Shown in pieces: positions 1 to 11,700 of a DNA stretch of 27,500 bases. The notes under the pieces were generated by a model, which saw only the letters and a program-made list of their open reading frames with translations, ran no database searches and had not been told where the DNA came from. The position numbers and the translations under genes were made by a program. The first letter of the stretch is position 1. Each line of letters begins with the position of its first letter. The stretch is from Botryococcus braunii. Its lineage: Eukaryota; Chlorophyta; Trebouxiophyceae. Where the stretch lies: contig KV908370.1 of the NCBI GenBank assembly GCA_002005505.1, positions 662,891 to 690,390 of the forward strand. Reading direction: 5' to 3'.

Positions 1-866
1 AAGAGCTTCATTGGGCAAAACCACCAGGGCACTGTTGGCTTGGGGTCTGTCATCAGGTGCGCGTGCGCGCGAGAGAGAGAGAGGCACAGAGAAGGGAGAA
101 GGTGGGAGACAGCAGGAAAAAGTAGGGGAAACAAAAAAAAAAAAAACATTACACAGGACCACTGCAAGGCATTGTAGATCAAGAAGTAAGCAGGAGAAAG
201 AAAGCAGCGTCTGCACTGAAGTGGGTCCCCCCCCCCCGGCGGGGGGGGGGGGACCCCGCCGACCCCAGTCCCCAAGCCCCATTTCCAGGCTGTGTTGGCT
301 CTATGCGCCAGAAAATCTTAGTGCACCACACTTGAATACATGGTGTGCATGCTTGTGGGTCCAACCAAGACGACGCACACATATTTATCTGTGAAATCGT
401 ACCCGCAGTGCCTACACTACCCGCTATGTGCACACGTGGTGCTCAAGATGGGTCTTTGTCCCAGGTTGCCAGCTGGCGCACATAGCTTTTGTCACGGAAG
501 TACTGTTGGATAAAACAGTACCAAACAGTTCTTCCATGAAGTGTACTCTTCCTCTCCCACCCAAGGCGCCCTACGCTTCGGGAGGCTAGTGCTGGCAGGA
601 TACCTCTGGGGACCAATGGGATCTCGGGTGGAGGGAGTCGAGCTGTTCCCAGTGTCCAAATGTTGAGGGGAAGGGGAAGGAGAGGGAGGGGCCGGTCGAG
701 TTGTGTGCCTTCCTAAGTGAGGAAACCCAAGGGAACCTTTTGTGGGGGGCCCCAAGGGACCTTTTGTGTATCTGAGAGTGTTGTGTGTGTGTGTGTGTTG
801 AAGGGAGGGGGTGCAATTTTGCTGCTCAGACTTTGAAGGCATGCATGCCACAGGCAGAGGCCCCAC
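1..866. other. Mostly non-coding sequence; weak third exon of the neighbouring gene
   Basis: No gene is established here. On the minus strand a possible 39-nt exon (642 down to 604) lies between an AG at 643-644 and the donor GTATCC after 604. It would continue the minus-strand gene at 867-2876 in phase (13 codons, LDSLHPRSHWSPE), but it is too short to be sure. The rest holds an A-run near 133-147, short GA and GT runs, and the poly-C/poly-G hairpin at 223-256. Confidence 0.3.
223..256. repeat. Poly-C/poly-G inverted repeat (hairpin)
   Basis: GGGT followed by 11 C, then GGC, then 12 G and ACCC. The two sides form a near-perfect inverted repeat with about 15-bp arms and a 4-nt loop. Similar C-run/G-run junctions recur elsewhere in the window. 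Confidence 0.75.
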
Positions 867-2876
867 CTGAGGCCAGCAAGCGGAGGGACCGGCGTGCGGT
901 CCCGAGCCCTTGGCTCCGGTCTCGTGGGCGGCCTCGTCCTTGCACACGGAGGACTCCGGGTGCTGGTTGACGGAGTAGGCAACCAGCCCGAGCGGGTTGG
1001 TGTACGCCTGCGTGGCCATCGAGCCCGCGTACCCGCAAAAGCAATTGCTGCCCCGCCCCGGCTGCGTGTCGTTCCACTGTACCGTCTTGTCCAACAGTAC
1101 AATGTACATTGCATTTGGCAGCTGCGGCAGTGCGTACGATGAAAACAGGGCCCCGAGAATATTTTGCACCTGTCGGGCCAGGGGCGGGAAACGTCACAGC
1201 ACCGTGTCCCCACACGTGTATCGGTGCCAAGGCTCTGCTGCCTTGGTTGCAACAGGCGGAGAAATACCCGTGTGTGTGTGTGTGTGTGCGCGCGCGCGCG
1301 CGAGCGAGAGAGGGAGGGAGAAGAGAGAGAGGGAGGGGGCAGAGAGAGAGTAGGGAAGGGGGGGGGAGAGAGAGGGGGGGAGACAGGGAGAGCAAGAGCG
1401 AGAGCGAGAGAGAGAGGGTGGGGGACAGGCAGGAAGAAATCGACGGGGCGAGGGCGGGAGGGGTGGGGGAGGGAGGGAGCAAGTTTTAACTCTTCAATGT
1501 GAGTCGGGCGGTACAGACCCCATGTGGGACCCAGGCATGGCCACATCCCTCCTGCAAGAGGCCCAGTTGCACCCCACATGTGCCTTCACATGTGGGACAA
1601 GCGCCCCTGCGAGGTGCCTTTCTTGGGGGGTGGGGGGGGAGGGGAGGCCGCCGTTGGTAAGGCCATTGATCTCCACTTACAAGGAAGGCAACACAGCCTA
1701 TGACAGACTGCGTGCCGAAGGGGTAGAGCCACCACCTGAGTGCATGTCTCGCACAGTCATTTCCACAGGGACCATGCGAGGGACCGGGCTCTAAGTCGCT
1801 GTCATTTGCTTGTCGCATATGTTTTTTTTTGTCTTCTGGAACCCCCCCCCCCCCAAGAAAAAAAAAAAGACTCTGCGGGAGGACCCTGACGCGGCGGGGG
1901 TACCGTGACCACCCAACTCTGCAGGGGGGACCATGGCCCCCCAACTCGGCAGGGGAACCTCGACCGCCCAACTTGGCAGGGGACGCTTCACCACTTAACT
2001 CGGCATTGCCCCTGTCTATCTCACGCCTTCTAGCCTCTCTGATCTAGACGGTGGGGGGAACCGGCGGTACCCACAGCGCCTAGCTACCTGCTACCTTCTC
2101 TATCTGTCTCCCCCCCCCCCTCTCATTTGTTCTTTCGCCATGCCCTCGGACTCTCCTTCCGCCCCCGTTTCCCCCTCCCCGACTTTCTGTCTTCCTTTCC
2201 CTCCCTCTTGTGTTTTTGCGGCCTCCTCTATCGGTACCAGTTCCCCGCCCCCATTTCCTCCCGCACTCTCCCTCGTCTGAGTTCCTCCTTCGCGTCCTTT
2301 CCTTCCGTGTTCCCCCGGCCTATGTTTCTTAGTGCCCCCAGCCCACATTCTCCCGTCCTCTCTATCTCAGCTACTCCTTTCTGGCTTTCCATCCAAGTTT
2401 CCCCTTCCTCTGTCTCTTAAACCCCAGCCCGCCCCCCGCCCCACAGCCCCGCCGTCCCTGATTCCCTGCTCCCTCCATTCTGTCTCAGATCGTCCTCCCC
2501 GTCCCCCCATCCGAGTTTCCTGGCCTCCCTTCCACGCACGAGACAGGGCGGGCAGCGGCACGGAGACAAGGGGCCGCGGCCGCAGGGCTCCAGGGGCGCC
2601 CACTCACCTCGGCATCGGACAGGGAGGCGCCTTCAGGAGGCGTGTAGAAACCCGAGCCTCCGTACGTGATGAGGCCGCTGGCGTTCAGGTGGATGGGCGC
2701 GGCATTGTACTCGGCCGGGCACACCATCTCATAGAAGAGGCGGGTCGGGGCCAGGTAGCTGCTCCCGGACAGGGCCTGCAGGGCGGCCACCATGAAGGCC
2801 TGCTCGGCAGGCTTCTCCACCCAGGTCTTGCCGATGAAAACGGGGAACACCTTTGGCATGCCCACCGGCACGGGCC
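867..2876 (-). CDS. Partial spliced gene, probable secreted EXORDIUM/phosphate-induced-like protein
   Basis: Two exons are clear on the minus strand. The upstream one runs from about 2876 (acceptor CCAG; a Met codon also lies at 2859-2857) to 2608, ending GAG before the donor GTGAGTG. The downstream one runs 1169-867, between acceptor CCCGACAG and donor GTGGGG. Both junctions are phase 0, giving about 190 residues. Visible stretches are VFPVFIGKTWVEKP, LITYGGSGFYTPPEGASLSD, LPNAMYIVLLDKTVQ and NCFCGYAG. The order hydrophobic strand, helix, LSDxxVQ helix, YxVLL strand, CxCG recalls the Phi_1/EXORDIUM family of extracellular proteins, but I recognise this only by pattern. NDT and NAS offer N-glycosylation sites. 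No signal peptide is visible: the 5' end is missing or lies beyond the minisatellites at 2912-3426. The 3' end is unresolved (possible exon 642-604). Coding is well supported, the family name weakly. Confidence 0.5.
1271..1440. repeat. (TG)n(CG)n microsatellite followed by GA-rich tract
   Basis: Nine TG units (1271-1288) run into about seven CG units (to 1302), then about 140 nt of nearly pure purine (GAGA, GGGAGG). It lies inside the 1170-2607 intron of the EXORDIUM-like gene. Alternating purine-pyrimidine TG/CG runs can adopt Z-DNA (general knowledge). Confidence 0.85.
1887..2006. repeat. 27-28-bp minisatellite, about four units
   Basis: Diverged copies of a unit centred on CAACTCGGCAGGGG begin at 1914, 1942, 1969 and 1996 (spacing 28, 27, 27). 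It is intronic with respect to the flanking minus-strand exons. The C13 run at 1842-1854 and the A-run after it lie just upstream. Confidence 0.7.
2105..2530. repeat. Polypyrimidine tract
   Basis: About 420 nt strongly enriched in C and T on the plus strand, so the minus-strand transcript would be GA-rich here. It ends about 80 nt downstream of the GTGAGT donor at 2607. It is low complexity and I see no coding signal in it. Confidence 0.6.
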
Positions 2877-2911
2877 CTGGCCGCTCGACCCCCACCCGCA
2901 CGTGATCTCAA

Positions 2912-3119
2912 TCAGCTGTAGGAGAGCAGAATGAGCTGTAGAATACCAAATGATCTGTACGATAGCGGAATGATCTGTTGGATAGCGGAATGAGCTATAG
3001 GATACCAAAAAAATGCTTTAGGACGCCGGAAGGATCTGTAGGATACCGCATGCAATGAGCTGTAGGATACCAAAAAAATGCTTTAGGACGCCAGAAGGAT
3101 CTGTAGGATACCGCATGCC
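2912..3119. repeat. Minisatellite: 20-bp units grown into a 65-bp higher-order unit
   Basis: Four units of 19-20 bp (2912, 2932, 2951, 2971) share TGAxCTGTxGGATAxC. A 65-bp composite then repeats almost exactly at 2991-3055 and 3056-3119. It differs at only a few positions, for example GCTATAG versus GCTGTAG. The array abuts the first recognised exon of the minus-strand gene. Confidence 0.85.
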
Positions 3120-3218
3120 TCAACGCTCCTTTCCAAAAAGGGCAGCTGGCTGATTACCGTCTGGACCTGCCCTAGAGGCTGTTCCGGATGTAATCTTCCT
3201 GCCCTTCCTTCCTGTAGT

Positions 3219-3426
3219 CGCCCCAAGGCCCCGGCACTGACACTGATGGTTACCCCAAGCCGCCGGCATCGACACTGAAGGTCACCCCAAGCCCCCGGCA
3301 CCGACACTGATGGTCACCCCAAGCCGCCGGCACCCACACTGATGGTCACCCAAAGCCATTGGCATCGACTCTGTTGGTCACCCCAACGGCAGGCACCGGC
3401 ACTGATGGTCACTCAAAGCCACAGGT
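3219..3426. repeat. 32-bp minisatellite, six to seven units
   Basis: Unit consensus CACCCCAAGCCGCCGGCAC followed by CGACACTGATGGT. Copies start at 3219, 3251, 3283, 3315, 3347 and 3379, plus a partial copy at 3410. Drift increases toward the right-hand end. The period is not a multiple of three, which argues against a coding repeat. Confidence 0.85.
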
Positions 3427-3443
3427 AGCGGTCCTAAGTTTCA

Positions 3444-3482
3444 TCAATGAGAGAAACTCCTTCAAGGAGTTTCTCTCATTGA
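3444..3482. repeat. Perfect palindrome, 19-bp arms
   Basis: The arm TCAATGAGAGAAACTCCTT is followed by a single C and then its exact reverse complement. About 15 nt downstream a second small hairpin, CATCAGCAT-TGG-ATGCTGATG, follows. No gene overlaps either. Confidence 0.85.
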
Positions 3483-3854
3483 ATAAACTTGCATCAGCAT
3501 CAGCATTGGATGCTGATGGACACCTGCACCACATCTTGCCCCACCCTTTCCTACCAACCAGCCACAACCTTCGTTGTAAGCCAACCCAACAAACCTCCTC
3601 ATGGCAAACAGAGAATGGCAAACATATAAATACAATGCTAGATGCTCTGAACGCCTTCTCAAAGTTCAACTTCGAGGGATTTTGGAGGATCATTTGTTAT
3701 GAATGCCGATCAACTCAGTTGCTGCAAAGTCTGCCACCCTTCCCCAGCCCTCTTGATTTCTCTGCGAGCTAGCCCAGTGTGGCAGCCACCATGCCTTCCT
3801 TTCCCACTCGGGAGTCCTTCATTCCCCATTTGTCTTTTGCATGGATGTCCAAGC

Positions 3855-3937
<83 letters not shown>

Positions 3938-3943
3938 TGTGTG
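3855..3943. repeat. (TC)n(TG)n compound microsatellite
   Basis: A pure TC run of about 66 nt switches directly to a GT run of 23 nt. Read on the minus strand this is (CA)n then (GA)n, the same order as several other compound tracts in the window. Confidence 0.95.
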
Positions 3944-4524
3944 GATGCGCGCTCGCGCCTTCATGTCTGCACAAGCGTGCCAGTCTCTCCTCTGTGTCCT
4001 ATCTCCTGGCCAGTCTGGCGCTGTTGTCCTTCCCCCCTGTCCTTCACGGGATGTGCCATGCCGAATGGTTTAGGCCCTCCAGCATGCGGGAAGCACCCAC
4101 CTCCCTTGTAGACGGCAGGTCCTATGGTGGCATGCTTGGTGACCTTCTCAGGGCAGTACCAGGCCCGGTCCGCCCACCCGCTTTTCTTTTGCAAGAAAAC
4201 TTCGTTCTCTGATGGCGCCTTGTAATCAGGGTCTGTTCCCGCACGTGAGTGCCATCCCCCTTAGGTTACGAAATCACCACGCACCCCCACACAGAAGTGG
4301 ACGGCTCAACAGTAAACACAAGGAAGGTTCAAAGAAGTCTGCCAGATGAAGCACTGCCAGGGTGGCAACGAACCAAACGGATCAAATGCTAGATGGTACC
4401 ACTCTCCCCAAAGGCTAGGTCGTTTTTGACGTCAATGAGCACAGTGCTGGTGAAGGCACTTCTCTTGTCAGTGGTGGTCTTTTTCGCATACAATGTCCGA
4501 ATGTATATTGACGCCCATGCTCAT

Positions 4525-4526
<2 letters not shown>

Positions 4527-4605
<79 letters not shown>

Positions 4606-4653
4606 AGAGAGAGGTGGGGGAGGGAGCGACGGAGAGATGGACAAACAGACAGA

Positions 4654-4687
<34 letters not shown>

Positions 4688-4688
4688 A
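4527..4688. repeat. (CA)n(GA)n tract with GACA/GA runs and a G10 run
   Basis: (CA)38 (4527-4602) is followed by a short GA run to 4613 and a spacer. Then come GACA units (4645-4656), (GA)n to 4679 and a run of about ten G. Long translations through this tract (TH or RE repeats) are not genes. Confidence 0.95.
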
Positions 4689-5855
4689 GAGCGGGCGAAG
4701 GGGCTGAAAGTTGAAAGCATGGTTGAAATGTAATCCCCTGTGTAAGACTCTTCATTCAAAAATGTTAGGACTCCATCATTTTGCACATGCTCCTGACCGC
4801 CAGAAAAGATCTATTGCATGATCTTCTTATTTTTGGTGTTGGAAGATCTACCGCTTGTAAAAAATGTACCATCAAGTTAAATTGTATGGCATTCTGTGCA
4901 TTGAAAAGTGATGGGATTGAATTTTTCTGCAGGGAAAGCAAGTGTGGCTTCTGGGAGCTCACTCAACAAATCAACCATTGGAGCACCCCTCGGAAAATGG
5001 GCATGCACATGAGAGGAAAAAGTGATCAATGTCGACGACAGTGCGCAGATGATGCCTTTCAGGCATCGCATCCTACTGTAGCGATCCCCCGCTGGGCTTC
5101 AAAACACCTCTACACCCAACGCACAACATCAAAGGGGAAGCAATGACCAATACATTTATTATCCCGTAGCTCAGATACTCAAGTTCTGATGGCATTATGC
5201 CTCTCCAGTATTGCACTTTGCACGAAGCCTTAACGGGTTTAATAATCCTAGGAATGTCGAAAAGTAAGTTATAGAGTGTTTTCAAACAGCCAGCAATTAA
5301 AAAACCTAAATTGAACTCTTGTTTACTTCATTCTTGCTAGACGGCGCACAACTTAACCCAGCCCTGCCTTTCAAGGCTCGGGCGACCTGAACGCAGCTGA
5401 GGACTCCATTAACCGCAAGCGCTTCAGCAGAGGAGAAAGTAAGCTTAAATTGTTTTTTAGACCTAATTATTAATAGCACTGCATTTTCTGAGTACTATGT
5501 CGGGCCCCCGTACCTGTCACTGCTGTGGCTGACGGTCTACCCAACCGGTAGATTTTGCCTCGAGGAGCGACCAAACCCTGAAACAAGAATGATACTTTAA
5601 ATAGTAGTCATTCACAGAAATTATCCGTAGAGGAGATGGTTACCGTGTGCAGTCGTCGCTTTCCCCAGTTCAGACTCCCTACTGAACTAAACTAAAAATA
5701 TAGTTCGGCTGGAATGTACCGCACGTGGGTGCATCTGCCGGGGCGAATTCTGTAGGCAGTGTGCGGGGCGGAAAAGAAGGCGGAAAAGGCAACAGAAAGA
5801 GGATGTTTAATATTACCGGTAATAGTATTATTACTAATACAGAACGGATATACCC

Positions 5856-5945
5856 AATTTTACACAGTAACCTCGTGTACAACAGCCCTTCTGTGGGGAT
5901 AATTTTACATTGTAACCTCGTGTACAACAGCCCTTCTGTGGAGAC
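5856..5945. repeat. 45-bp tandem duplication
   Basis: Two adjacent copies of AATTTTACAxxGTAACCTCG followed by TGTACAACAGCCCTTCTGTGG begin at 5856 and 5901. They differ at only a few positions. A faint third copy (TGTAATCTCC, AAAGCCCTTC) follows near 5976-6003. Confidence 0.8.
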
Positions 5946-6207
5946 TCCAAGTGGGGACTCCCCACTAGGGTTAGGATGTAATCTCCTATTGTAAAGCCCT
6001 TCGACGGGTTCCCCAAGAGGGACTCCCCGTCCTTAAACCCCGGGCCACCGTTTTAAAAATGCTGCTTTTTACAAGGCCAGAAACTCAGTCAAAAGACAAC
6101 AAGCTCGGCGTGTCTAGTCCGGTTCTCGTTGTATGTTGGAAACACGCTGTACTCAGTGTGTCAAAAGCATGCTGCTGTACAATATGTTGAACTCCCAACA
6201 AACACAG

Positions 6208-6244
<37 letters not shown>
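6208..6244. repeat. A37 homopolymer
   Basis: An uninterrupted run of 37 A follows CAACAAACACAG. It could be the tail of a retroposed sequence, but the preceding 100 nt match nothing I recognise and no target duplication is evident. Confidence 0.9.
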
Positions 6245-6246
<2 letters not shown>

Positions 6247-6359
6247 GTGCCATCTCGACTCGGGGCTCACTCCCACGGCCACACCCTTCCTCTCTCCCTG
6301 CTCTACCCCCTCCCCCTTCCTCTGTGTGTGTGTGAGCGAGGAGGGGGGGGGAAGAGAGG

Positions 6360-6382
6360 TAGAGAGAGAGAGAGGGGGGGGG

Positions 6383-6477
<95 letters not shown>

Positions 6478-6479
6478 AC

Positions 6480-6552
<73 letters not shown>
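6360..6552. repeat. (GA)n - G12 - (GA)n - (CA)n compound microsatellite
   Basis: A short GA run, about 12 G (6374-6385), a long (GA)n to 6473, the spacer CCCTACCAG, then (CA)n at 6483-6552. The order GA then CA on the plus strand is the reverse of most compound tracts in this window. Confidence 0.95.
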
Positions 6553-6555
<3 letters not shown>

Positions 6556-8784
6556 GAGCGATCAGGGAAGACACGATGCCACCTCGATTCCAGAAAATTA
6601 CACATCATTTTCTGCACTGATTCCATCAAGATGGGATTGCTCCTAGCAACCTCAATGCAATGCTTGGACAGCACGGCACTGTGAGCCATGTGACCCAGCC
6701 TGTTAACATGACCTGGATAAATTTCTGTTGCCAACCACCATATTCTCTTGAAGCCAAGGCGTCGTACACATTATCGTTACACAAAAACATCATCGGAACA
6801 TCTACAAGGACAGTACCAAACCCTCCCCTAGAAAGGGATCCTGAGGTGGTCATGGCACTCGTAATAGCCTGGTGCTTGTTTCTTTGCCATCTAACTGGAT
6901 AATACCTGCATTGGCAATTCCCCCACATCTACCCCACCTACGAATGAAGTGACGCCTGGTGTCGCACGCCAACCGCAATCGGAAACAATATAGCATGCTA
7001 TGACATCCTACCATGGTGAACAGTGGAGAATGGACATCCCCATAACCTTAACTCCCATTGACAGATTCCCGCGTGCAACTTAGCCCCTCAAACCCCACCT
7101 CCAATAAGGGGGTGCCAATTGTTGCACAGTGCAACAAATCAGTATAAATAAGTGACCCCTACCGCCCCACAGTGTCCCCAAAACTAGTCACAAACTGTGC
7201 TGTCTAACACATTATTCAGAAGCTATCCAAAATCCCTTCAGATTCAGACTATCTATGAAAGGAAATGAAAGGGCACATCAGCCTCAACTGACTCCCTATG
7301 TACAAGCTCAACTAAACGTGACTCATCAGAATACATGGTCGCTACAGAACAAGCCTTTTTATGAAAAATACAAATATCAGCAGAAGCTCCAACGAAGCAA
7401 GAGTTGGGATCGAGCTCCACTACTAGCAGTAGATATCTGCCATCCTCTGGCCGCACAGAACTGCAAGGCCGAGATATTTCCCATCAGCAAAAACGCGAGC
7501 TGATCCCAAATGAAAATTGACACTGACTCTTGTAATAATGGAGAACTGGTGCAGAGGTCTTGGAACATGATCCTGAGCTCCCTCTACTGGGGCCACCCTA
7601 TCATTTGCTAACCCACTAAAGTATGGCTGGAATCGCCAAATGTGGAAGGCAATGAGGCCAACGCCATGCGAGGCATACTCGGCTTCAGCACGCACGCAAG
7701 TGGCCATCTCAGGAAAGGACATCGGCAGCATGCTGGTGGAAAAAGCCATTCAAAAATTTGAAAGGGCCGGCCAGGTAGGTATCCATTGACCAGTTGGACA
7801 TCAAGCTGACATGCAAAAGCTGAGATTACCCGAACGCAGACCCCTGAGATGAGCTGTGTTGAAGAAGGGCCAAAAAGGCTTTTGAAATGTCCATTGGGGA
7901 ATTATTGATTCTGAAAATCCCTCAGGTGTTCTGATCGAGACCACCTCTGCACCGCATCTGAGAGTAGGTCCAGCCCTTAATATCCAAGAAGCAATAGCAC
8001 CTGTAATCCACTGCACGTGCTGGTGGGACATTTTCCCGGCATGCTGCTTAATCCAGCATGTCCTTCCTGAAGAGGTATCAACATTAAGACCCCATAGCGC
8101 GGAAATTGTGCTAATTAGGCCACATGTCCTGCCAGCCAAAGAGAGGAAAGGCAGCAAAGAATCAGATGGGGCCCACAACAACCCTGGAAAACCAAAGGGA
8201 GGTCGCATATGAAGAAAAGAGGAACTACACTCCACTGCATTAGTCCCTAGTGTCATGCGAAACTGAGGTGATATGGTCCCATTGGAGACAACAGTAAAAA
8301 GCACAGCTCCCCCTCCTTCCCTGAAGAAATACCTTCAGGGTAAAATGTGATATTCCTGTACATCCCAGTACCACCTTGTGGTCCCTGATAATTGTTACAT
8401 GTATATCCCGCCATTCTGTTGCTGCAGAGGCATGCTCCAAACCTTGTTGCTACCCTTGAGATGACATCATCAGCGCCCTGAGCGCGCACGAAAGCAGCAT
8501 GTGTCGAGGAACATCCCCAAGAATCTGCAACTTCGCAGGGCAATAAATATGAGACCAGTGTTTCCATGTGCCTTCAAGCCAACTCACTCCCTTTCCAATT
8601 CCCGACTGTGAAGCTTTTCACACCCCCCCCCGGGGGGATCCCTAACAAAGCGGTAGAAACGAAACAGGAACAAAAAGAGCACACACTGACAACACTCCCA
8701 GATAGTACAGGCTAAGACAAGTCCAAACCCATGTGTTCATTGGCAACCCCCACACTAGTTGAATTCTAGAAGAATCTGCTCCAG
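6553..8784. other. Unassigned stretch between microsatellite and BFN gene
   Basis: I find no gene here that I can defend. Several minus-strand frames stay open for 100-167 codons (7801-8304, 8253-8567, 7423-7749). A short minus-strand stretch near 6840-6714 reads GTVLVDVPMMFLCNDNVYDA before a possible donor GTCATG. None gives a recognisable family or a chain of phase-matched exons, and open frames of this length are expected by chance at this base composition. A C9G6 junction lies at 8623-8637. Confidence 0.3.
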
Positions 8785-11700
8785 CTACAAGTTCTTCCGA
8801 GCCCGAGCCTGAGCCTCAGCCCGTTCCTTCTTCGCCCTTTCTTCTATCTCTTTAATAAGCAAGTCCAGGTCCCGTTTAAGTTTGGCGGCCGCTTCCGCAC
8901 GTCCCTCCCGGAGATGCTCAAGCATGCGCAGATGCAGCTGCATGTAAGGGTGGTCTCGGAGCCGCACTGACCCCATCCAAGAAAAACACTGTCAAACAAA
9001 ACTATTGTATTGGGATTCATCATTTCTGCAGCACTCCCCCTTGACTATTGCCCACCATAGCAATCCTTGTGGCTGCCAGCACCACCCAAGACTGCCTTGG
9101 GCCCACTGCGCTGGCACGCATTGTAGCCTTTCAATGCTATTCTCCGTTCCCCAGGGACGTTTCTTGGGCGCTTGACTGGCCGTGTCGGGAGGCTGTGAGT
9201 GGTCAGATGGTGGCTGTGGCATTTTGGAGGGGTGGAAAGGGCGGGGGGTGTATGCATGAGTGAGTGTGCCCCCGCAAAGCGGGGGAGGGGGGTATTCTGT
9301 GGGGCATGTGCATCAGCAATCTCGCCAAAAGATGACAACATGGGAGAAGACAGGAATGCAAAGCGTCGGTTGCAACCTGTGGTTTCCTGCCCATACATGT
9401 TTTGTCACCAACGGTTTATCTTTGACTTTTCCGTCTAGTTTCCGTCCAGCCCACCGGATGATCAAGCTCGCTGGCAAGGGCCCGTCGGAGGGGGGGGGGG
9501 GCATCTCACCCTCCCATTAATATATTTTGAAGCTACAAATACACCATGAAAGGTGTCCATTTCAAGACAGGATGATCAGAGGGCAATGGCAGGCCCCAAC
9601 CCCCCCCCCCCTTTTGCAACTCTTAACGCCTAGACGTCAGGCCACCCCACCCGTTTTCCTGAAGAAAAGGCAGGGGGGGCGGGGTTATAAGGAAACGTCC
9701 TCAAGGTAGGGAGCAACCTGCAGTCTTGTAATCCTCCTCATGCAATGCAACTTCCATCTCGCGCTTCAGCAGCTTGACATCAAAACAATCATCTTCCCTA
9801 CAGTCCCGGGCAGAAAAAAGTTAGGACGATGAGGTATACCAGCATTTGACTGTCAACCAGCACATACGACAAACTTGCAAACTCTGTCCATGAGTGAAAG
9901 CACACATAACAACCAAATCCATTCCGCAACACCGTTGAAAATTCGGAATGGGTGTAGTGCCTGCTGTTTGCCCTCTTCAGCCCTTTGCCTGGATTGTACC
10001 GGCACCTGCCCCATGGAGTGAGAACAGCTCCTACTGGGATATGAGGTCAGACGGTTTCCAAATCAGACAGAAAGTACTCGACTATTCATGAAGTGTCCGC
10101 AGAAAGGAAGGCACCGTTCAACCAGTGTCGAGGCCCTTGAGGCCACACGCATGCACTACCTGTGCCAGCTACAATTGCGACTTCCACATGACACACATGC
10201 AAGTGACGCAGTTGCAAACTTTAACAAGCTTAGAAGACGAAACATCAGATCTGACCTGATGTTGGTCATGGCAGCCGTTCCTGTAGCAATTTGGACAGCA
10301 GTGGCAGTAGAGGTCAGTAGGTCTTTTGCCATAGGAGACCCCTCCCCACCGCTGACCACCTTGCGGATCACAGGCAATTGAGATTTGTTCTCCTTCCAGA
10401 TGTCCTTGCGGATATAAATGGGGCATTTTGCCTGCTCACCCTCAAACACTTTCAAGCAACTATAAAAGAATCTTTGAACGGTGAAAGACGACAATGGCCT
10501 CCCATTCTGTGCCCTCCCCACCCTCATGTCAGCCACAAAGCACACTTTTCCCAACATTCCCATGGACCCACAAGACTTCGAAAAAACGTCAAGAAAAGTT
10601 CAATCAGTGCAGTCACATACCTCCTAATGCATCCATCTCCCATTGCAAAAAGAACCGCCACCACATCATTCTGACAGACCCATCCATCTCGATCCCCCCC
10701 CCCCCCCACACACACACACACACACACAGAGAGAGGCAGGGGTGCGAGAGTAATAGGCAGTCATATCCTCTTTTGACTCTACAGAACGCGCTCAAGAGTT
10801 GTAATTGCTAGGGAGCAACCTACCTCCGCCAACTCAACACAACAGAGAAAGAAAGAGAGGCGTTAATGGAAAGACTGACCTAAGACATGTTCCAGATTGG
10901 GTTGCTTTTGTGCTTGCCGCTGTGTGCTGTCAAAGATACTTTACCTTGAGGGCAAGCCAGCAGCCATCAGAGGGACGGCAGTCGCAATCCCACACAACAT
11001 TCCCATCAGAATCTCCAAAAAAGATGCGACCAATGTACGTTTGATCACCCAGGGCAACAACTGCCACACGGACAACCTTCCACTCTTTCTTGCTGATTGC
11101 CTGGCCTCTCTCCAGCACCTATGTGGTCCCGCAAAAAGCAGCTCAGCACATTCGAATTTTTCCACAGAGATTGCCATGTCTAGCATTTCTAAGCTACCAA
11201 AATTGCGACCACATCCATACACACCCTCCCAAACCCTCAAACTGGTTCTGGCCAGGGCAGGCGCAAGGGATGTTCAAACCAGTGAAATGACTTCATAAAC
11301 TTGAAGTAGTTGATGAAGTGTCTGTAAATACGACCCAGTTTGTAAGTCACAGCACTGGTTGAACCGTGCACCTGCCCTGGCCAGAATTAGGGGAAAGTGC
11401 GGGTGTGGGAGGGTGCATAAAAGATGTGGTCGCAATTTTGCAGGTTGAAACATATACACTTAGTAAACTTGAAGTTTGTGAAGTGTTTGAAAATGTACGA
11501 TGCACGTTAGTGATTTTTGTTAAAATGCAAATTTGCAGAAACAACCAGCATATGATACCACTTGTGTCATAGGTTTCACAGGGTTCTAGCCACCTCAAAC
11601 CAAAATAGCTATCGTTTTCAGCCAGTACTGAACCTTATACTCCCGACACTGCCAGCACATTGAAAGCCTGTGCTGCATGTTGGTGCCTTATTCCAAGAAG

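Larger units (their letters stand above)
3944..6359. other. Gene-poor stretch with simple repeats; one weak plus-strand exon candidate
   Basis: No gene is established. The best coding-like piece is 5362-5438 on the plus strand. It follows an AG at 5360-5361 and precedes the donor GTAAGC. Its open frame gives FQGSGDLNAAEDSINRKR and more, with phase 1 at the donor, but no convincing partner exon was found. Other open frames here are at most about 120 codons and look like chance. The tracts at 4527-4688, 5856-5945 and 6208-6244 are listed separately. Confidence 0.3.

Noticed and set aside
713..1579. 288-codon minus frame
   Set aside because: It overlaps the better-supported 867-1169 exon in another frame, runs through GA/GT repeats and has repetitive Leu/Ser/Pro composition.
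2912..3426. CRISPR-like array
   Set aside because: Units are tandem with no unique spacers, copies drift, and the window is eukaryotic.
6208..6244. Poly-A tail of a processed retrocopy or SINE
   Set aside because: No recognisable body upstream, no flanking target duplication and no polyadenylation signal; kept as a plain homopolymer.
7801..8304. 167-codon minus frame, and neighbouring frames to 8567
   Set aside because: About one frame of this length is expected by chance in a window this size; no motif, no phase-matched exon chain, and the opposite strand is equally open in part.
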